A DNA stretch of 64,000 bases from Pseudoxanthomonas japonensis (GTDB lineage: Bacteria; Pseudomonadota; Gammaproteobacteria; Xanthomonadales; Xanthomonadaceae): assembly GCF_010093445.1 (NCBI RefSeq), contig NZ_PDWW01000013.1, forward strand, positions 41,185 to 105,184. Reading direction: 5' to 3'. Both the position numbers and the translations under genes were made by a program. The first letter of the stretch is position 1, and every line of letters begins with the position of its first letter. This document shows, one piece after another, positions 18,619 to 28,107 of the stretch. The notes under the pieces are model-generated. The model was not told the origin of the DNA. It did not search any database and saw nothing but the letters and a program-made list of their open reading frames with translations.

Positions 18619-18832
18619 CATGCAACTGGCCAGCACCTTGACTTGCCCTGTATGCGGTCATCGGGCAACAGAGACCATGTCCACAGACTCATGTCAGTTC
18701 TTCTATGAATGCGTGAACTGCAATAAGTTGATTCAGCCCAAAACAGGCGATTGCTGCGTTTTCTGTTCTTACGGCACGGTGCCGTGCCCGCCTATTCAAC
18801 GGCACAGCTCCTGCTGTTCTGGCGCAGCCTAG
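18611..18832 (+). CDS. Small GDCCVxC-motif cysteine-rich protein
   Basis: A 73-residue protein (GTG start overlapping merP; ATG 18620 is an alternative) with twelve cysteines. They include CPVCGH, CVNCNK, GDCCVFCSYG and a terminal SCCSG. It resembles the small family annotated as GDCCVxC domain-containing (seleno)proteins, which recur in mercury and metal operons; here the positions are all Cys. Function is unknown. The place where merA would be expected holds this gene instead. No signal peptide is seen, so a cytosolic thiol or metal-buffering role is possible. Confidence 0.75.
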   Translation: MADMQLASTLTCPVCGHRATETMSTDSCQFFYECVNCNKLIQPKTGDCCVFCSYGTVPCPPIQRHSSCCSGAA

Positions 18833-18907
18833 CTAACCCCTCCTGGGCGGGGACACCGTTTTACCTAGTCTTTGAGCGGCGCAAGTAGACAGCAGACGTC
18901 ACCGCGA

Positions 18908-19432
18908 TCAATTGGCGAGAAGTTGCTTCATCTGGGCGATCTCTTGCTTCTGCGAGGTGATGATGTCCAGGCAGAGTCTGGTCAGCTCGGGATCCTTCAG
19001 GCGGTTTTCTTCGCACATCAGGATGGCGCCGGCATGATGGGGAATCATAGAGCGGATGAACTGCCGATCAGTCACCGCGGCCTGCGTACGGATTCCCCAC
19101 CAACAGAACAGCATGAACGCCACGGTCACGCTGGCCAGGATCAGGTTACGCCGACGATCGGGGTACATGCTGGACATGAGCCAAAGCTCGATCAACAGCA
19201 TCGGCGCAGCCATTAGCCCTGCCATGTAGAGCTGGTTGACGTTGTGATAGACGTTGGCCCACTGATCGACCATGGCATACATCAGGGCGTACATAGCCAG
19301 GAACGACAGGGCCATCATCAGCAGCAGGCGACCGTAGTGCCCCTGATGCGTCTGACCGGGACTTCCTTGCGAGGCGTGTTGCCCTAGATGCTGCGTGTGC
19401 GTGCTTTCGTGCTTACCGTGCGAAGAAGACAT
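18908..19432 (-). CDS. DUF305 membrane protein
   Basis: A 174-residue protein. It has a His-rich N-terminus (HGKHESTHTQHLGQH), two or three transmembrane helices, and a C-terminal DUF305 segment (DRQFIRSMIPHHAGAILMCEENRLKDPEL). The MIPHHAGAI motif is diagnostic. DUF305 proteins are common in copper and silver operons, where the His/Met pairs probably bind metal, but the biochemical role is not settled. ATG 19432 begins the His-rich tail; the longer reading has no support. It appears to be the last gene of the minus-strand copper cluster. Confidence 0.85.
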   Translation of the reverse strand: MSSSHGKHESTHTQHLGQHASQGSPGQTHQGHYGRLLLMMALSFLAMYALMYAMVDQWANVYHNVNQLYMAGLMAAPMLLIELWLMSSMYPDRRRNLILASVTVAFMLFCWWGIRTQAAVTDRQFIRSMIPHHAGAILMCEENRLKDPELTRLCLDIITSQKQEIAQMKQLLAN

Positions 19433-19468
19433 GTCGATCTCCGTGGGAATAGCAGAACATCGCCGAAT

Positions 19469-19496
19469 CCCGGGGGCCAAGGACCCAGCCCCCGGG
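19469..19496 (-). promoter_or_regulatory. GC-rich hairpin between the EF-hand gene and DUF305
   Basis: Perfect 9-bp arms (CCCGGGGGC / GCCCCCGGG) with a 10-nt loop start 10 nt after the EF-hand stop. There is no T-run, so it may be a partial terminator or an mRNA processing or stability element that lowers DUF305 expression. Confidence 0.45.
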
Positions 19497-19506
19497 GAGA
19501 TAGCAG

Positions 19507-19821
19507 TTACATACCCTTGCCGGCAGCGAATTCCTGCGGGCTCAGCTTGCCGTCCTTGTTGCTATCGAGCATGCCAAAGTGGGGTGCCAGCTTGTGCTTG
19601 GCCAGCTCTTCCTTGGACAACGAGCCGTCCTTGTTGGCATCGAGCTTAGTGAAGTCGGCATCGGCCGCGGCCGGCTTGTGCTGACCATGCTCCTGCTTCT
19701 TATGATCCATCGGCTTGTGCTGGCCGTGGTCGGTGGTGGGCGTGGTGGTCTGGCCACCGGCGAAGGCCGCGCCGGCCATCAGGAACAGGGCCATCATCGA
19801 GAGGGAGGCATAACGCTTCAT
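19507..19821 (-). CDS. Small exported EF-hand protein
   Basis: A 104-residue protein with a signal peptide (MKRYASLSMMALFLMAGAAFAG), a His-rich linker (DHGQHKPMDHKKQEHGQHKP) and two EF-hand loops, DANKDGSLSKEE and DSNKDGKLSPQE, each with the acidic ligands at the usual positions. It would bind Ca2+, and possibly Cu through the His tract, in the periplasm. It lies 28 nt after the copper ATPase on the same strand and so is probably part of the copper operon. ATG 19821 is preferred because it starts the signal peptide. Confidence 0.85.
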   Translation of the reverse strand: MKRYASLSMMALFLMAGAAFAGGQTTTPTTDHGQHKPMDHKKQEHGQHKPAAADADFTKLDANKDGSLSKEELAKHKLAPHFGMLDSNKDGKLSPQEFAAGKGM

Positions 19822-19849
19822 TGCAGTACTCCTTGTGGGATATGAGCCA

Positions 19850-22276
19850 TCAGTGACAGGAATGGCCGCGCGCAGGCTCATCGGCGCGGTCAGGGTGAGA
19901 GGTGGCAACAACGGTGGAGCCGGACAAACGCAAGGCATTGGTGACCACCGAAACCGAGCTCAGGCTCATGGCCAGGGCCGCCATCATCGGACTGAGCAAA
20001 AGGCCGAAGCTGGGGTACAGCAGGCCGGCGGCGATGGGCACGCCGATGGCGTTGTAGACGAAGGCGAAGCCCAGGTTCTGCTTCATGTTGGCCACTGTCG
20101 AAGACGAGATGGCACGGGCTTGCACGATGCGCCTCAAATCACCCTTGACCAGGGTGAGCTGGGCGCTGGACATGGCCACATCCGTGCCCGTCCCCATCGC
20201 GATGCCCACATCGGCTGCCGCCAGGGCCGGCGCATCGTTGATGCCATCGCCGGCCATGGCCACACGACGCCCTTGGGCTTTGAGTTGCTGGACCAGTTCG
20301 GCCTTGTCCTGAGGTTTGACGCCGCCACGCACATCGTCGATGCCCAGCGTGCGCCCCACGGCCTCGGCCGTGGCCTGTGCGTCACCGGAGGCCATCACCA
20401 CGTGCAGGCCATCGGCACGTAGCAGGTTCAAGGCAGGCAAGGTCGTGGCTTTGATGGGATCAGCCACCGCAATGGCGCCGGCCAACCGCCCATTGACCGC
20501 CAGGAACATCACGCTGGCGCCTTCTTTGCGAAGACGCTCGGCGCTGCTCTGCAAGGGGGCTACATCGGCGCCAACCGATGCCATCAGGCTTTGGTTGCCG
20601 AGCACGACATCCTGATCGGCCACGCGCCCGCGAACGCCTTGGCCGGTGAGCGAATCAAAATCCTGGGCGGCCACCAGGTTCAAGCCACGTCGTTGGGCTT
20701 CAGCCACGATGGCCTCGGCCAGGGGGTGCTCACTGCCCTGCTCCAGGCTGCCGGCCAAACGAAGGATCTGATCGGCGTCGAAACCGGCGTAGGAGAGCGT
20801 GTCGCGAAAGGCTGGACGTCCCTCGGTCAACGTACCGGTCTTGTCCACGATCAAGGTGTCGATCAGACGTAGCTGTTCGATCGCCTGAGCGTCGCGGAAC
20901 AGGACTCCGACCTGCGCAGCGCGGCCGGTGGCGACCATGATCGACATGGGGGTAGCCAAACCCAGGGCACACGGGCACGCAATGATCAGAACCGATACGG
21001 CATTGAGGACGGCAAAGGTCCATGACGGTTCGGGTCCAAACAGGCCCCATCCGAAGAAGGTAAGCACCGCCGTGGCCAGCACGGCCAGAACGAACCAGTA
21101 CGCCACCTTGTCCGCCATACGCTGCATCGGCGCGCGAGAGCGCTGGGCCTGGGCCACCAACTGCACAATCTGCGACAGTACCGTCCCGGATCCGACTTTG
21201 TCCGCCCGGATGACCAGGGCGCCCGTCCCGTTGAGCGTGGCGCCTATGACGTGGTCACCGACAGTCTTCTCCACCGGAATGGGTTCACCGGTCAGCATCG
21301 ACTCATCGACACTGGTGCGACCTTCGATGACTTCCCCATCGACCGGCACCTTCTCGCCCGGTCGTACGCGAAGCAGATCACCCACATGCACGTGATCCAG
21401 CGCAACGTCCTCTTCGCCCCCATCGGGCTTGACGCGGCGTGCCGTCTTGGGCGCCAACCCCAGCAGCGACTTGATGGCTGCCGAGGTTTTGGAGCGCGCC
21501 CGCAGTTCCAGCAGCTGGCCGAGCAGCGTGAGCGAGACGATGACCGCCGCTGCTTCGAAGTAGACCCCCACCCGTCCATGCTCGCGGAAAGAGTCCGGAA
21601 ACAGGCCCGGCGTCACGGTGGCCACCACGCTGTAGCCAAACGCGGCGGCCACGCCGATGCCGATCAGCGTCCACATGTTGGGGCTGCGATTGCCGATGGA
21701 CTGTAGGCAGCGCACAAAGAAAGGCCACCCCGCCCAGAGCACCACCGGGGCGCTCAGCACGAGCTCAATCCAGGTGCGCGCCTGCGTGGACAAGCCGGGC
21801 AGACGATGTCCCAGCATGGCCAAGACCAGGACGATCAACGTCAAAGGCAACGTCCACCAGAAGCGTCGGGTGAAATCGCGTAACTCCGGATTGTCGTCCT
21901 CCTCCAGCGACGGCATCTCCGGCTCCAGTGCCATGCCGCAGATCGGACAGGTGCCGGGACCTGGCTGACGAATCTGCGGATGCATCGGACAGGTATAGAC
22001 CGTGGCATGGGTATCGCGGGGGGGAGCCACCGCTGCTGGGGCGGTCATTTCAACTTGCTGGGCAGCACCGTCCGTATAACGGTCGGGATTAGTGATGAAC
22101 CGCTCTCGGCATCTGGCTGAGCAGAAGTGATACTTCGTTCCGCCATGCAGAGCGTGGTACGGCGTTCTAGCCGCGGAGACCTGCATACCGCATACCGGAT
22201 CACGCACCGAGTCTGGACCATCGCTGGCACCCTGCGGCATCGCCTTGCCGGCTTCATCGTGGGAATGAGGGGACAT
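19850..22276 (-). CDS. Copper/silver-exporting P1B-1-type ATPase
   Basis: An 808-residue inner-membrane Cu+/Ag+ pump. The N-terminus has a YHS-type metal domain ([16 protein letters not shown], residues 26-60) and a heavy-metal-binding domain (YTCPMHP, CPICGM, residues 94-115) instead of classical HMA domains. Core motifs are TGE near 329, CPC at 434-436, DKTGTLTEG at 478 and [10 protein letters not shown]. The TM7 YN and TM8 MxxSS residues ([17 protein letters not shown]) mark copper specificity. The tail ends HSCH. It lies downstream of copAB, the cytochrome and the DUF411 gene on the same strand, so it probably removes cytosolic Cu+ while CopA/CopB deal with the periplasm. Confidence 0.93.
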   Translation of the reverse strand: MSPHSHDEAGKAMPQGASDGPDSVRDPVCGMQVSAARTPYHALHGGTKYHFCSARCRERFITNPDRYTDGAAQQVEMTAPAAVAPPRDTHATVYTCPMHPQIRQPGPGTCPICGMALEPEMPSLEEDDNPELRDFTRRFWWTLPLTLIVLVLAMLGHRLPGLSTQARTWIELVLSAPVVLWAGWPFFVRCLQSIGNRSPNMWTLIGIGVAAAFGYSVVATVTPGLFPDSFREHGRVGVYFEAAAVIVSLTLLGQLLELRARSKTSAAIKSLLGLAPKTARRVKPDGGEEDVALDHVHVGDLLRVRPGEKVPVDGEVIEGRTSVDESMLTGEPIPVEKTVGDHVIGATLNGTGALVIRADKVGSGTVLSQIVQLVAQAQRSRAPMQRMADKVAYWFVLAVLATAVLTFFGWGLFGPEPSWTFAVLNAVSVLIIACPCALGLATPMSIMVATGRAAQVGVLFRDAQAIEQLRLIDTLIVDKTGTLTEGRPAFRDTLSYAGFDADQILRLAGSLEQGSEHPLAEAIVAEAQRRGLNLVAAQDFDSLTGQGVRGRVADQDVVLGNQSLMASVGADVAPLQSSAERLRKEGASVMFLAVNGRLAGAIAVADPIKATTLPALNLLRADGLHVVMASGDAQATAEAVGRTLGIDDVRGGVKPQDKAELVQQLKAQGRRVAMAGDGINDAPALAAADVGIAMGTGTDVAMSSAQLTLVKGDLRRIVQARAISSSTVANMKQNLGFAFVYNAIGVPIAAGLLYPSFGLLLSPMMAALAMSLSSVSVVTNALRLSGSTVVATSHPDRADEPARGHSCH

Positions 22277-22316
22277 GGATCACTCTGGGCTGGAAGAAGG
22301 GATCGCGAGCAAACTG

Positions 22317-22862
22317 TCAGCTGCGTTGACCGTGCAGGACGTAAGGCTGCGTGGTGCCATCGGGCAGTACAAATTCCACCGTATAGGGTTGAACACGTCC
22401 GTCGGGCATCTCCATGCCAGGAGAACCGGCAGGCATCCCCGGTAGCACTAATCCACGGCCTACCGGGCGCTCACGCAACAGGCGCAGGATGTCTTGCACC
22501 GGCACATGACCTTCGACGATGTAGCCATCGATCTCGGCGGTATGGCACGAGCCGCGTCCATAAGGAACGCCCAAGCGCGCCTTGATCGGGTTCAGGTCTT
22601 CGCTGTTGTGCACCTCAACCGTAAAACCTGCTTTCTCCAGATGCTCCACCCACAGTTGGCAGCAACCGCAGGTCGCACTCTTATGTACTTTGACCAACGG
22701 CAACGGACGCTGCGGTTGAGTGACCTGCTGCGCAGCCGCCGATGTCGGAGATTGGGCGTCCGATGCCGCCTCTGAATTGACAGCCGATTCGGGGCGCGCG
22801 CATGCGGTCAGCGACAAGGCCGTGGCCAGCAGAAAGAGACAGCTGCGTGAAGTGTTCATCAT
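22317..22862 (-). CDS. DUF411 copper-associated lipoprotein
   Basis: A 181-residue exported protein with a lipobox (LSLTAC at about residues 16-21) and a DUF411 domain: VHKSATCGCCQLWVEHLEKAGF, then GSCHTAEIDGYIVEGHVP. The TCGCC cysteines resemble a thioredoxin-like metal site. DUF411 genes recur in copper and silver operons and are thought to bind metal, but the mechanism is not known to me. An AAGGA ribosome binding site precedes tandem ATGs at 22862 and 22859. It sits between the cytochrome c gene and the copper ATPase. Confidence 0.85.
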   Translation of the reverse strand: MMNTSRSCLFLLATALSLTACARPESAVNSEAASDAQSPTSAAAQQVTQPQRPLPLVKVHKSATCGCCQLWVEHLEKAGFTVEVHNSEDLNPIKARLGVPYGRGSCHTAEIDGYIVEGHVPVQDILRLLRERPVGRGLVLPGMPAGSPGMEMPDGRVQPYTVEFVLPDGTTQPYVLHGQRS

Positions 22863-22877
22863 GCTTCCTTAAGAGAT

Positions 22878-22901
22878 GCCCGAGCGCCGAGGCGCTCGGG
22901 C
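22878..22901 (-). promoter_or_regulatory. Perfect GC-rich hairpin between cytochrome c and DUF411 genes
   Basis: Arms GCCCGAGCGCC and GGCGCTCGGGC flank a 2-nt centre (in practice a 9-bp stem with a 6-nt loop). No T-run follows on the minus strand, so it may be an intra-operon attenuator or RNA stabiliser placed 15 nt before the DUF411 start. Confidence 0.5.
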
Positions 22902-22929
22902 GTGGAGCCGGGGCAGCTCCATGAAGGGA

Positions 22930-23778
22930 TCAATGCTGGTGATCGTGGCCGTCATCGGCCTTGGGAGCTGGCTCGGCTGGTTTGGCTGGCATGGAGCCGT
23001 GCTGATCGTGCTCGCCCTCGGACTTGGCCTGCGCAGGTTGCTTTGCCGGCTCGGCCGCATGCACGTGCGTCTTGCCGTCGGCATGCACATGCGTGGTGCC
23101 TTCCTTAGGCTTGCTCATGTCCATGCCCATGCCACCTGCTTCATGCCCCTGGCCATGGCCATGGCCATCACCCATCTCTTCGCTATCACCGCCGCCATGG
23201 TGATCTGCACCCGCTTCCTCGCCATGCGAGTGCCCGCCGGTCTCACCGCCACCGTGTGAATGGCCATCACTGCTGGCTACCAACGCCTGGTAGCCGGCCT
23301 TGTCCAGCTTGGGCAGCTTCTGCAGGAAGGCCGACATGTTCCAGATGAACTCATCGTCCATGCTGCCGCCCCACGCAGGCATGCCGCTGGCCTTGATGCC
23401 GTGCTTGATCACCCAGAACGCCTCAGCTGGACCCACCGGGTGCTTGCTTAGGTTTGGTGGCGCGGGGTACAGACCCTTGCTCATCTCGGTGGCCGCCGCA
23501 TCTGGCGAAAGATGACAGGTCACACACATAGCGTTGTAGTTGCCCGCACCCTGGCGGATACGCTCAGGATCATCCAGGTTCGTGGGTACCTGAAGCTTGG
23601 CGGCGCGCACCTCAATGGAACGCTCACGCGCCGTTTCAAGTAGCGCATACACCGGGCGACTATGCGGATCATCAGCGGCCACGTTGTACACGCCCAGAGA
23701 GACCGCGGCGGTTGCGACCACCGCAACCAATGCCACGCCGGCGCCGAGCCATACCCACATCTTCTTGTTGGATTTCAT
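22930..23778 (-). CDS. Membrane-anchored cytochrome c with His-rich tail
   Basis: A 282-residue protein with an N-terminal membrane anchor or signal (MWVWLGAGVALVAVVATAAV). A single class I cytochrome c domain spans about residues 75-155 (CVTCH haem site, PPNLSK, and a distal Met in ASGMPAWGG). The ~125-residue C-terminal extension is almost entirely His, Gly, Asp and Glu (HSHGGGETGGHSHGEEAGADHH and similar; shown in part), ending DGHDHQH. The tail should bind several Cu or other ions in the periplasm. It follows copB by 12 nt on the same strand. An electron-transfer role with the multicopper oxidase CopA is a reasonable inference. Confidence 0.88.
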   Translation of the reverse strand: MKSNKKMWVWLGAGVALVAVVATAAVSLGVYNVAADDPHSRPVYALLETARERSIEVRAAKLQVPTNLDDPERIRQGAGNYNAMCVTCHLSPDAAATEMSKGLYPAPPNLSKHPVGPAEAFWVIKHGIKASGMPAWGGSMDDEFIWNMSAFLQKLPKLDKAGYQALVASSDGHSHGGGETGGHSHGEEAGADHHGGGDSEEMGDGHGHGQGHEAGGMGMDMSKPKEGTTHVHADGKTHVHAAEPAKQPAQAKSEGEHDQHGSMPAKPAEPAPKADDGHDHQH

Positions 23779-23790
23779 TGTCAGTTCCCC

Positions 23791-25062
23791 TTAGAACCAG
23801 GTACGAAGGCCGATGACCAAGCGCGTGTCTTCAAAAGACTCGCCATGCTCGCGTCGCATGTCTGCGGTATTGCCAAACGCACGCTCGTACACCACGCCGA
23901 TGTAGGGAGCGAACTTTCGGGTGAACTCATAACGAAGTCGCAGGCCCGCCTCAGCGGTACTCAGACCCGAACCTATTCCGCGCAATGGATCGTTCTTGCC
24001 ATACGCCGTGACCTCCACCAGCGGCTGCAGGATCAGCCGATTGGTCAGCAGCAGTTCGTACTCGGCCTCGACATTGGCAGCAGTCTGGCCGCCTTCGCCG
24101 AGATAGGCTGTGGCGGATACTTCGAACTTCATCGGTGCCAAGCCCTGTACGCCGATAGCGGCGAAGTTCTGCGAAGCCCCCGGCTTGAAGTCATGGCGCA
24201 CACCGGCTACCACATCCCACCACGTGGAGATACTGCGGCCGTAGAGCACTTCCAGATCAGCCGACTCGGTCTGACCATCTGTGCGTTCGCCTTCACTGCG
24301 GAACCAGACGCGATTGAGGTCCGTACCGATCCAACCCTGACCCTCCCAACCCAGCCCGGTGCCCGGATCGGCATCCCAGGCTTCCAGGCGATTGAGCAGT
24401 ACGTAGCTCTTGATCGAATTGTCATGCACCGGATGCGCGTGTGCGGGCGCGATGGCCGCCTGACGATCAGCCTCGGTCACCGCAGGAATCGGGGTGCGCG
24501 GCTGCGTTGGTGCGACAGGCCCATGTCCCATCTGACTGTGGTCCATGCCCTCCATCGATTGCATGCCAGCTTCTGGCGTAGCGGATGCGGGCGAACCGTG
24601 GCCCATCTGCGAATGGTCCATCCCCTGCATCGCAGGCGTGGACGTGCTGGAGGCGTCGGACGCAGCGGGCTGTGCCATCTGACTGTGATCCATGCCCTGC
24701 ATCGGCTGCGTCTGCGCTTTGGGCGCTGCAGGTGTACTCGCGGGCGAGCTGTGCCCCATCTGCGAGTGGTCCATGCCCTGCATGGCAGGCTCGGCTGCTT
24801 GAGCCGGCGGCGCGGCATGGCCCATCGCCGCATGATCGATAGTCGCTTCGCTGGTCTTGGCCGGTGTTGTAGGTTTGGGGGCTGGCGCAGGCTTTGATGT
24901 CGGCGCCTGATGTGCAGAGTGATCCTGAGCCTGGGTCTGCGCGCCCTGCTCCATCGGCATGGAGCCGTGCTGCATGGATTGGGCGCTGGCCGCATTGGCC
25001 AGGGCCAGCGAGATAGCCAGGGTCAGCGCAGTCAGGGTGGTATTGCGTCTATTGATGTTCAT
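23791..25062 (-). CDS. copB: Copper resistance outer-membrane protein CopB
   Basis: A 423-residue protein. It has a signal peptide (ending ANAASA), a Met/His-rich region at about 25-215 built from repeats of [15 protein letters not shown] units (at least five copies separated by Pro/Ala/Thr-rich spacers), and a C-terminal beta-barrel CopB domain ([20 protein letters not shown] onward, ending GLRTWF). In Xanthomonas and Pseudomonas CopB is an outer-membrane copper-binding protein needed for full resistance. The ATG at 25062 overlaps the copA stop by ATGA, so copA and copB are translationally coupled. Confidence 0.95.
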   Translation of the reverse strand: MNINRRNTTLTALTLAISLALANAASAQSMQHGSMPMEQGAQTQAQDHSAHQAPTSKPAPAPKPTTPAKTSEATIDHAAMGHAAPPAQAAEPAMQGMDHSQMGHSSPASTPAAPKAQTQPMQGMDHSQMAQPAASDASSTSTPAMQGMDHSQMGHGSPASATPEAGMQSMEGMDHSQMGHGPVAPTQPRTPIPAVTEADRQAAIAPAHAHPVHDNSIKSYVLLNRLEAWDADPGTGLGWEGQGWIGTDLNRVWFRSEGERTDGQTESADLEVLYGRSISTWWDVVAGVRHDFKPGASQNFAAIGVQGLAPMKFEVSATAYLGEGGQTAANVEAEYELLLTNRLILQPLVEVTAYGKNDPLRGIGSGLSTAEAGLRLRYEFTRKFAPYIGVVYERAFGNTADMRREHGESFEDTRLVIGLRTWF

Positions 25063-26927
25063 TCGTCGACCCTCACCGTGCGCATCATTCCGGCTTCCAT
25101 GTGATAGAGCAGGTGGCAATGGAACGCCCAGCTGCCCAACGCATCGGCACGCACGCGATACGTACGTCGGCTGCCTGGCGGCATGTCCACCGTGTGCTTG
25201 CGCACCATGAAGTTGCCGCTATCGTCTTCCACATCGCTCCACATGCCGTGCAAATGGATCGGGTGGGTCATCATCGTGTCGTTGACCAATACGATGCGCA
25301 TGCGCTCGCCGTAGTTCAGCCGTAGCGGCTCGACATCGGAAAACTTCTGACCATTGAAACCCCAGGAGAATTTCTCCATGTGTCCGGTCAGATGCAGCTC
25401 GATCTCGCGACCGGGGTCGCGTCCGTCAGGGTCTTCAAAGGTGCTCTTGAGCATGGAATACGTCAGTACATGACGGCCGTTATCGCGCAGGCCATTGCCC
25501 GGATCGTCCAAGCGCGAAGTCACGCTCATGGCTTGGTTGTCCAACAGGGGATTGTTGGTCTCGCTGGCAGGGTGTGATTGCATGCCCCCATGCTGCATGC
25601 CGGCCATGGCACCATCGCCGGCGGCGGGCATCGCGTGACCCGCATGGGCCGAGGCCTCATTGCCGCTGGCAGGTGGGGTCATGCCGGGCATGCCCATGGC
25701 TGCACCACAGCCGCCTTCCATGCCCTTGCTGCCGCCAGACATATCCATCGATCCATGATCCATGCCCATGTCTGCCATCGTCAGCAGCGGCCGGGGATCC
25801 ACAGACGGAAGAGGCGCGCGTAGTCCTTCGCGCACGGCGAGCGTGCCGCTGACGTAGCCGGTGCGACCGGAGTCCTGGGCAAAGATGGTGAATGCGTCCT
25901 GCCCGGAGGGCTCCACGATCACATCGAAGGTTTCTGCTACTGCAATGCGGAACTCGTCGACCGAAACCGGATGGACGTACAAGCCATCCGCCGCGACCAC
26001 GGTCATCTTCAACCCCGGAATACGCACATCGAAGTACGTCATGGCAGAGCCATTGATGAAACGCAGACGCACCTTCTCGCCACTGCGGAACAACCCGGTC
26101 CAGTTGCCCAGAGAGGTCGTGCCGTTCATCAGGTAGGTGTAGGTGTTGGCGTTGACGTCGGACAGATCCGTGGGCGTCATTCGCATCACGCCCCACATCT
26201 TGCGATCTTCCAACGTGGCCGACAGACCATTGCGCTTCACATCGCGCGCGAAATCGCCGACCGTGCGCTTGTAGTAGTTGTCATGGCCCGGCATCTTCTT
26301 CAAACGATCGAACAGGGCCGTCGGGTCCAGGTCTGTCCAATCGCTCAGCATCACGACGTAGTCGCGATCGAAGCTGAAAGGCTCTGGCTCCAGTGGATCG
26401 ATCACGATCGGTCCATAAAGCCCAGCTTGTTCCTGGAAACCTGAGTGGCTGTGGTACCAGTAGGTTCCGCCCTGATGCAGGGTGAACCTATAGTGGTAGG
26501 TCTCACCACGTCCGATGCCGTCAAAGCTCAGGCCCGGCACGCCGTCCATGTTGGCCGGCAGAATGATGCCGTGCCAATGGATGGAAGTATCCGTGCCATG
26601 GAGGGAGTTGGCCGGCAATGCATTGGAGACACGCAGGTTGACCGTGGTGCCTTCCCGCCACCGCAGCAACGGCGCCGGAACGGACCCGTTGACCGTGATC
26701 GCGGTGCGGGTCTTGCCGGTGAAGTTCATCGGCGTCTCGCCGATGGTCAGGTCAAACTCGGTGCCCGACAATACGTTGGCTTGTCCGGGGCCCTTGAGCG
26801 CCCAACTGGCTTTGGGCCAGAACCCCAATCCTGCGACTGCGCCTCCCAAGGCCAAGCCTTGGACAAATCGCCGCCGCGAAGGCAGCAGCGGTCCACCATG
26901 TGGACCACGAAAATCATCATGCGACAT
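25059..26927 (-). CDS. copA: Multicopper oxidase CopA (copper resistance)
   Basis: A 622-residue periplasmic multicopper oxidase exported by Tat ([16 protein letters not shown]). Copper ligands are visible in [27 protein letters not shown] and the C-terminal [14 protein letters not shown] Met/His-rich insert ([20 protein letters not shown] and beyond, residues ~390-460) gives extra Cu(I) sites. It oxidises Cu(I) and sequesters copper in the periplasm. It follows copL after 113 nt that contain two hairpins, and it is coupled to copB. Length and layout match plasmid and chromosomal copA of xanthomonads. Confidence 0.96.
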   Translation of the reverse strand: MSHDDFRGPHGGPLLPSRRRFVQGLALGGAVAGLGFWPKASWALKGPGQANVLSGTEFDLTIGETPMNFTGKTRTAITVNGSVPAPLLRWREGTTVNLRVSNALPANSLHGTDTSIHWHGIILPANMDGVPGLSFDGIGRGETYHYRFTLHQGGTYWYHSHSGFQEQAGLYGPIVIDPLEPEPFSFDRDYVVMLSDWTDLDPTALFDRLKKMPGHDNYYKRTVGDFARDVKRNGLSATLEDRKMWGVMRMTPTDLSDVNANTYTYLMNGTTSLGNWTGLFRSGEKVRLRFINGSAMTYFDVRIPGLKMTVVAADGLYVHPVSVDEFRIAVAETFDVIVEPSGQDAFTIFAQDSGRTGYVSGTLAVREGLRAPLPSVDPRPLLTMADMGMDHGSMDMSGGSKGMEGGCGAAMGMPGMTPPASGNEASAHAGHAMPAAGDGAMAGMQHGGMQSHPASETNNPLLDNQAMSVTSRLDDPGNGLRDNGRHVLTYSMLKSTFEDPDGRDPGREIELHLTGHMEKFSWGFNGQKFSDVEPLRLNYGERMRIVLVNDTMMTHPIHLHGMWSDVEDDSGNFMVRKHTVDMPPGSRRTYRVRADALGSWAFHCHLLYHMEAGMMRTVRVDE

Positions 26928-26951
26928 GTAAATGCTCCAAGCGTCGTTTTG

Positions 26952-26968
26952 CCACCGGCAGGCGGTGG
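26952..26968 (-). promoter_or_regulatory. Second stem-loop in the copL-copA interval
   Basis: A 6-bp stem CCACCG / CGGTGG with 5-nt loop, followed on the minus strand by CAAAACG, about 25 nt before the copA ATG. It could compete with the upstream hairpin or affect copA translation. Confidence 0.4.
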
Positions 26969-27014
26969 TACAGAGCGGGTGGCTGGCCTATACAGGCATG
27001 CAAGCCACACCAAC

Positions 27015-27031
27015 GGCGCCATTGCGGCGCC
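27015..27031 (-). promoter_or_regulatory. Stem-loop just after copL
   Basis: GGCGCC, a 5-nt loop and GGCGCC form a 6-bp all-GC stem that begins 9 nt after the copL stop. It occupies the same position as the hairpin after the CopL-like gene at 12032-12451, suggesting that translation of the leader end influences folding. Confidence 0.5.
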
Positions 27032-27040
27032 TAGGGACGC

Positions 27041-27460
27041 TTAGCCGATCGGTGGTCGGATCAGATGAGGCAAGGCAGGCGCCGGATGCCCCAAGGGCAG
27101 CGGCATGACATCCAGGCCCAAGGCCAGTTGTACCGAAACATGCAGGCGCGCAGGCAATGCGCTCGCGCACGCGTGCACGCAGGCGCACCGGCACGCAGAC
27201 GACTTGCAACAGTCGGGGCCGGCATGATCGCCGTGCCCAGTGCCAGCCTTTTCAATCGATGTGGCATCGGGATGATGCTCAGCACTGTGATGGGCGACGC
27301 AGTCTTCGTCGACTTGCACCGCGGCAGCGACTTCGCTGGCCTGCTCTTCCATCACCGGATTCATACTGACCGACGCAAACGCCGACCACGCCCCGTTAAG
27401 CACGAGCATGGCGATCAGGATCAGTCGCAGTAGAAGTGAGGAGGCTGACACGGGCGACAT
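27041..27460 (-). CDS. copL: CopL copper-responsive leader/regulatory protein
   Basis: A 139-residue protein with an N-terminal signal segment (LLLRLILIAMLVLNGAWSAFA). The central region is rich in His and Cys (DEDCVAHHSAEHH, GHGDHAGPDCCKS, ACRCACVHACAS), and the end is PHLIRPPIG. Family knowledge: copL directly precedes copAB in copper-resistant Xanthomonas and is required for copper-inducible expression. There is no copRS or other DNA-binding copper regulator in this window, so CopL is the best candidate for control here. How it acts is unresolved; see the finding on RPPI leaders. Confidence 0.92.
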   Translation of the reverse strand: MSPVSASSLLLRLILIAMLVLNGAWSAFASVSMNPVMEEQASEVAAAVQVDEDCVAHHSAEHHPDATSIEKAGTGHGDHAGPDCCKSSACRCACVHACASALPARLHVSVQLALGLDVMPLPLGHPAPALPHLIRPPIG

Positions 27461-27506
27461 GGTAAATCACTTTAGACAAGGCGCGCGTGTATCGGTCGTG
27501 AACAAA

Positions 27507-27526
27507 ATCTCAGGCAGGCCTGAGAT
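27507..27526 (-). terminator. Terminator-like perfect palindrome upstream of copL
   Basis: ATCTCAGGCAGGCCTGAGAT is a perfect 20-bp palindrome, folding as an 8-bp stem with a 4-nt loop, followed on the minus strand by TTTTGTT. It lies after the XRE regulator gene and before copL, so it most likely insulates the copper operon from upstream transcription. An operator role for the copL promoter is the alternative. Confidence 0.6.
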
Positions 27527-27636
27527 GCCGCGCCCCGTTAGTCGCGCTAGCCGCGCCCACTGGTGTTCCATCCGGGGGCGCTCCAAAGGGCCGGGTTGAA
27601 GCGAAGTGCTGCCCATAAAGCGAGCGACCGTACGGC

Positions 27637-27963
27637 CTACTTCTCGGATGTGCTCTCGATCAGCTTCACCAGCTCGCGCTTCTGCTGCTTGCTGAGCGAG
27701 CCCCAGCGTAGGAGCAACTTGGCCAGCAGATCATCATCGGTGTACAGCAACGCGGCGGGGATCCCCAACGCTTGAGCCAACCGCTCAGCGGTCTCCAGCT
27801 TCGGCTCGTGCTTGCCACGCTCGTACTGGTTGATTCGGGGGCTGGCCACGTGAGGATCCAGACCGGCCCGGATGCCCAACTCCTTCTGCGACAAGCCCGT
27901 GTGCAGGCGGGCTTGTTTGAGGCGTCGAGCGAAGGTCGGTGTTGAGTCGACTGACAAAGTCAC
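27637..27963 (-). CDS. XRE-family helix-turn-helix regulator
   Basis: A ~108-residue DNA-binding protein. The HTH is at about residues 7-62 (FARRLKQARLHTGLSQKELGIRAGLDPHV, INQYERGKHEP, AERLAQALGIPAALLYTDDD; cited in pieces). A short C-terminal segment (LSKQQKRELVKLIEST) could mediate dimerisation. The GTG at 27963 gives the usual short N-terminus; an ATG at 27987 adds eight residues. A perfect palindrome lies just upstream, suggesting autoregulation. It is divergent from an orphan gene. The target genes are unknown; it may belong to the plasmid-like insert with KfrA rather than to the copper operon. Confidence 0.82.
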   Translation of the reverse strand: MTLSVDSTPTFARRLKQARLHTGLSQKELGIRAGLDPHVASPRINQYERGKHEPKLETAERLAQALGIPAALLYTDDDLLAKLLLRWGSLSKQQKRELVKLIESTSEK

Positions 27964-28017
27964 GCGCGCACCCCATGGAGACCCCATAAGGATGGCGGAT
28001 GTACCCTGCCTTGCATA

Positions 28018-28032
28018 CTAAGATATTCTTAG
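28018..28032. promoter_or_regulatory. Palindromic operator between the XRE regulator and the divergent orphan gene
   Basis: CTAAGATATTCTTAG is a perfect 6-3-6 palindrome within the 120-nt divergent region, at a position where the XRE protein could repress its own promoter and the plus-strand gene. Confidence 0.5.
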
Positions 28033-28107
28033 CTTTGAGGCAACCGGCGACCCCGGTAGCGCTGCCATCGCCAGGAGCCACGCCGCTCCCTCACCCCCGG
28101 AACCCGC

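Noticed and set aside
18837..18860. Terminator after the mer operon (CCCC...GGGG then TTTT)
   Set aside because: The stem has an internal mismatch and almost no loop; too weak to call.
24480..24850. Regular repeats that could look like a CRISPR array or tandem DNA repeats
   Set aside because: They are the coding repeats for the MDHSQMGH units of CopB; spacing and sequence vary with the protein, and no cas genes are present.
27507..27526. Perfect palindrome as the copper operator of copL
   Set aside because: The T-rich tract follows it on the minus strand directly after the XRE gene, which fits a terminator better; no second copy was seen at the other leader promoters.
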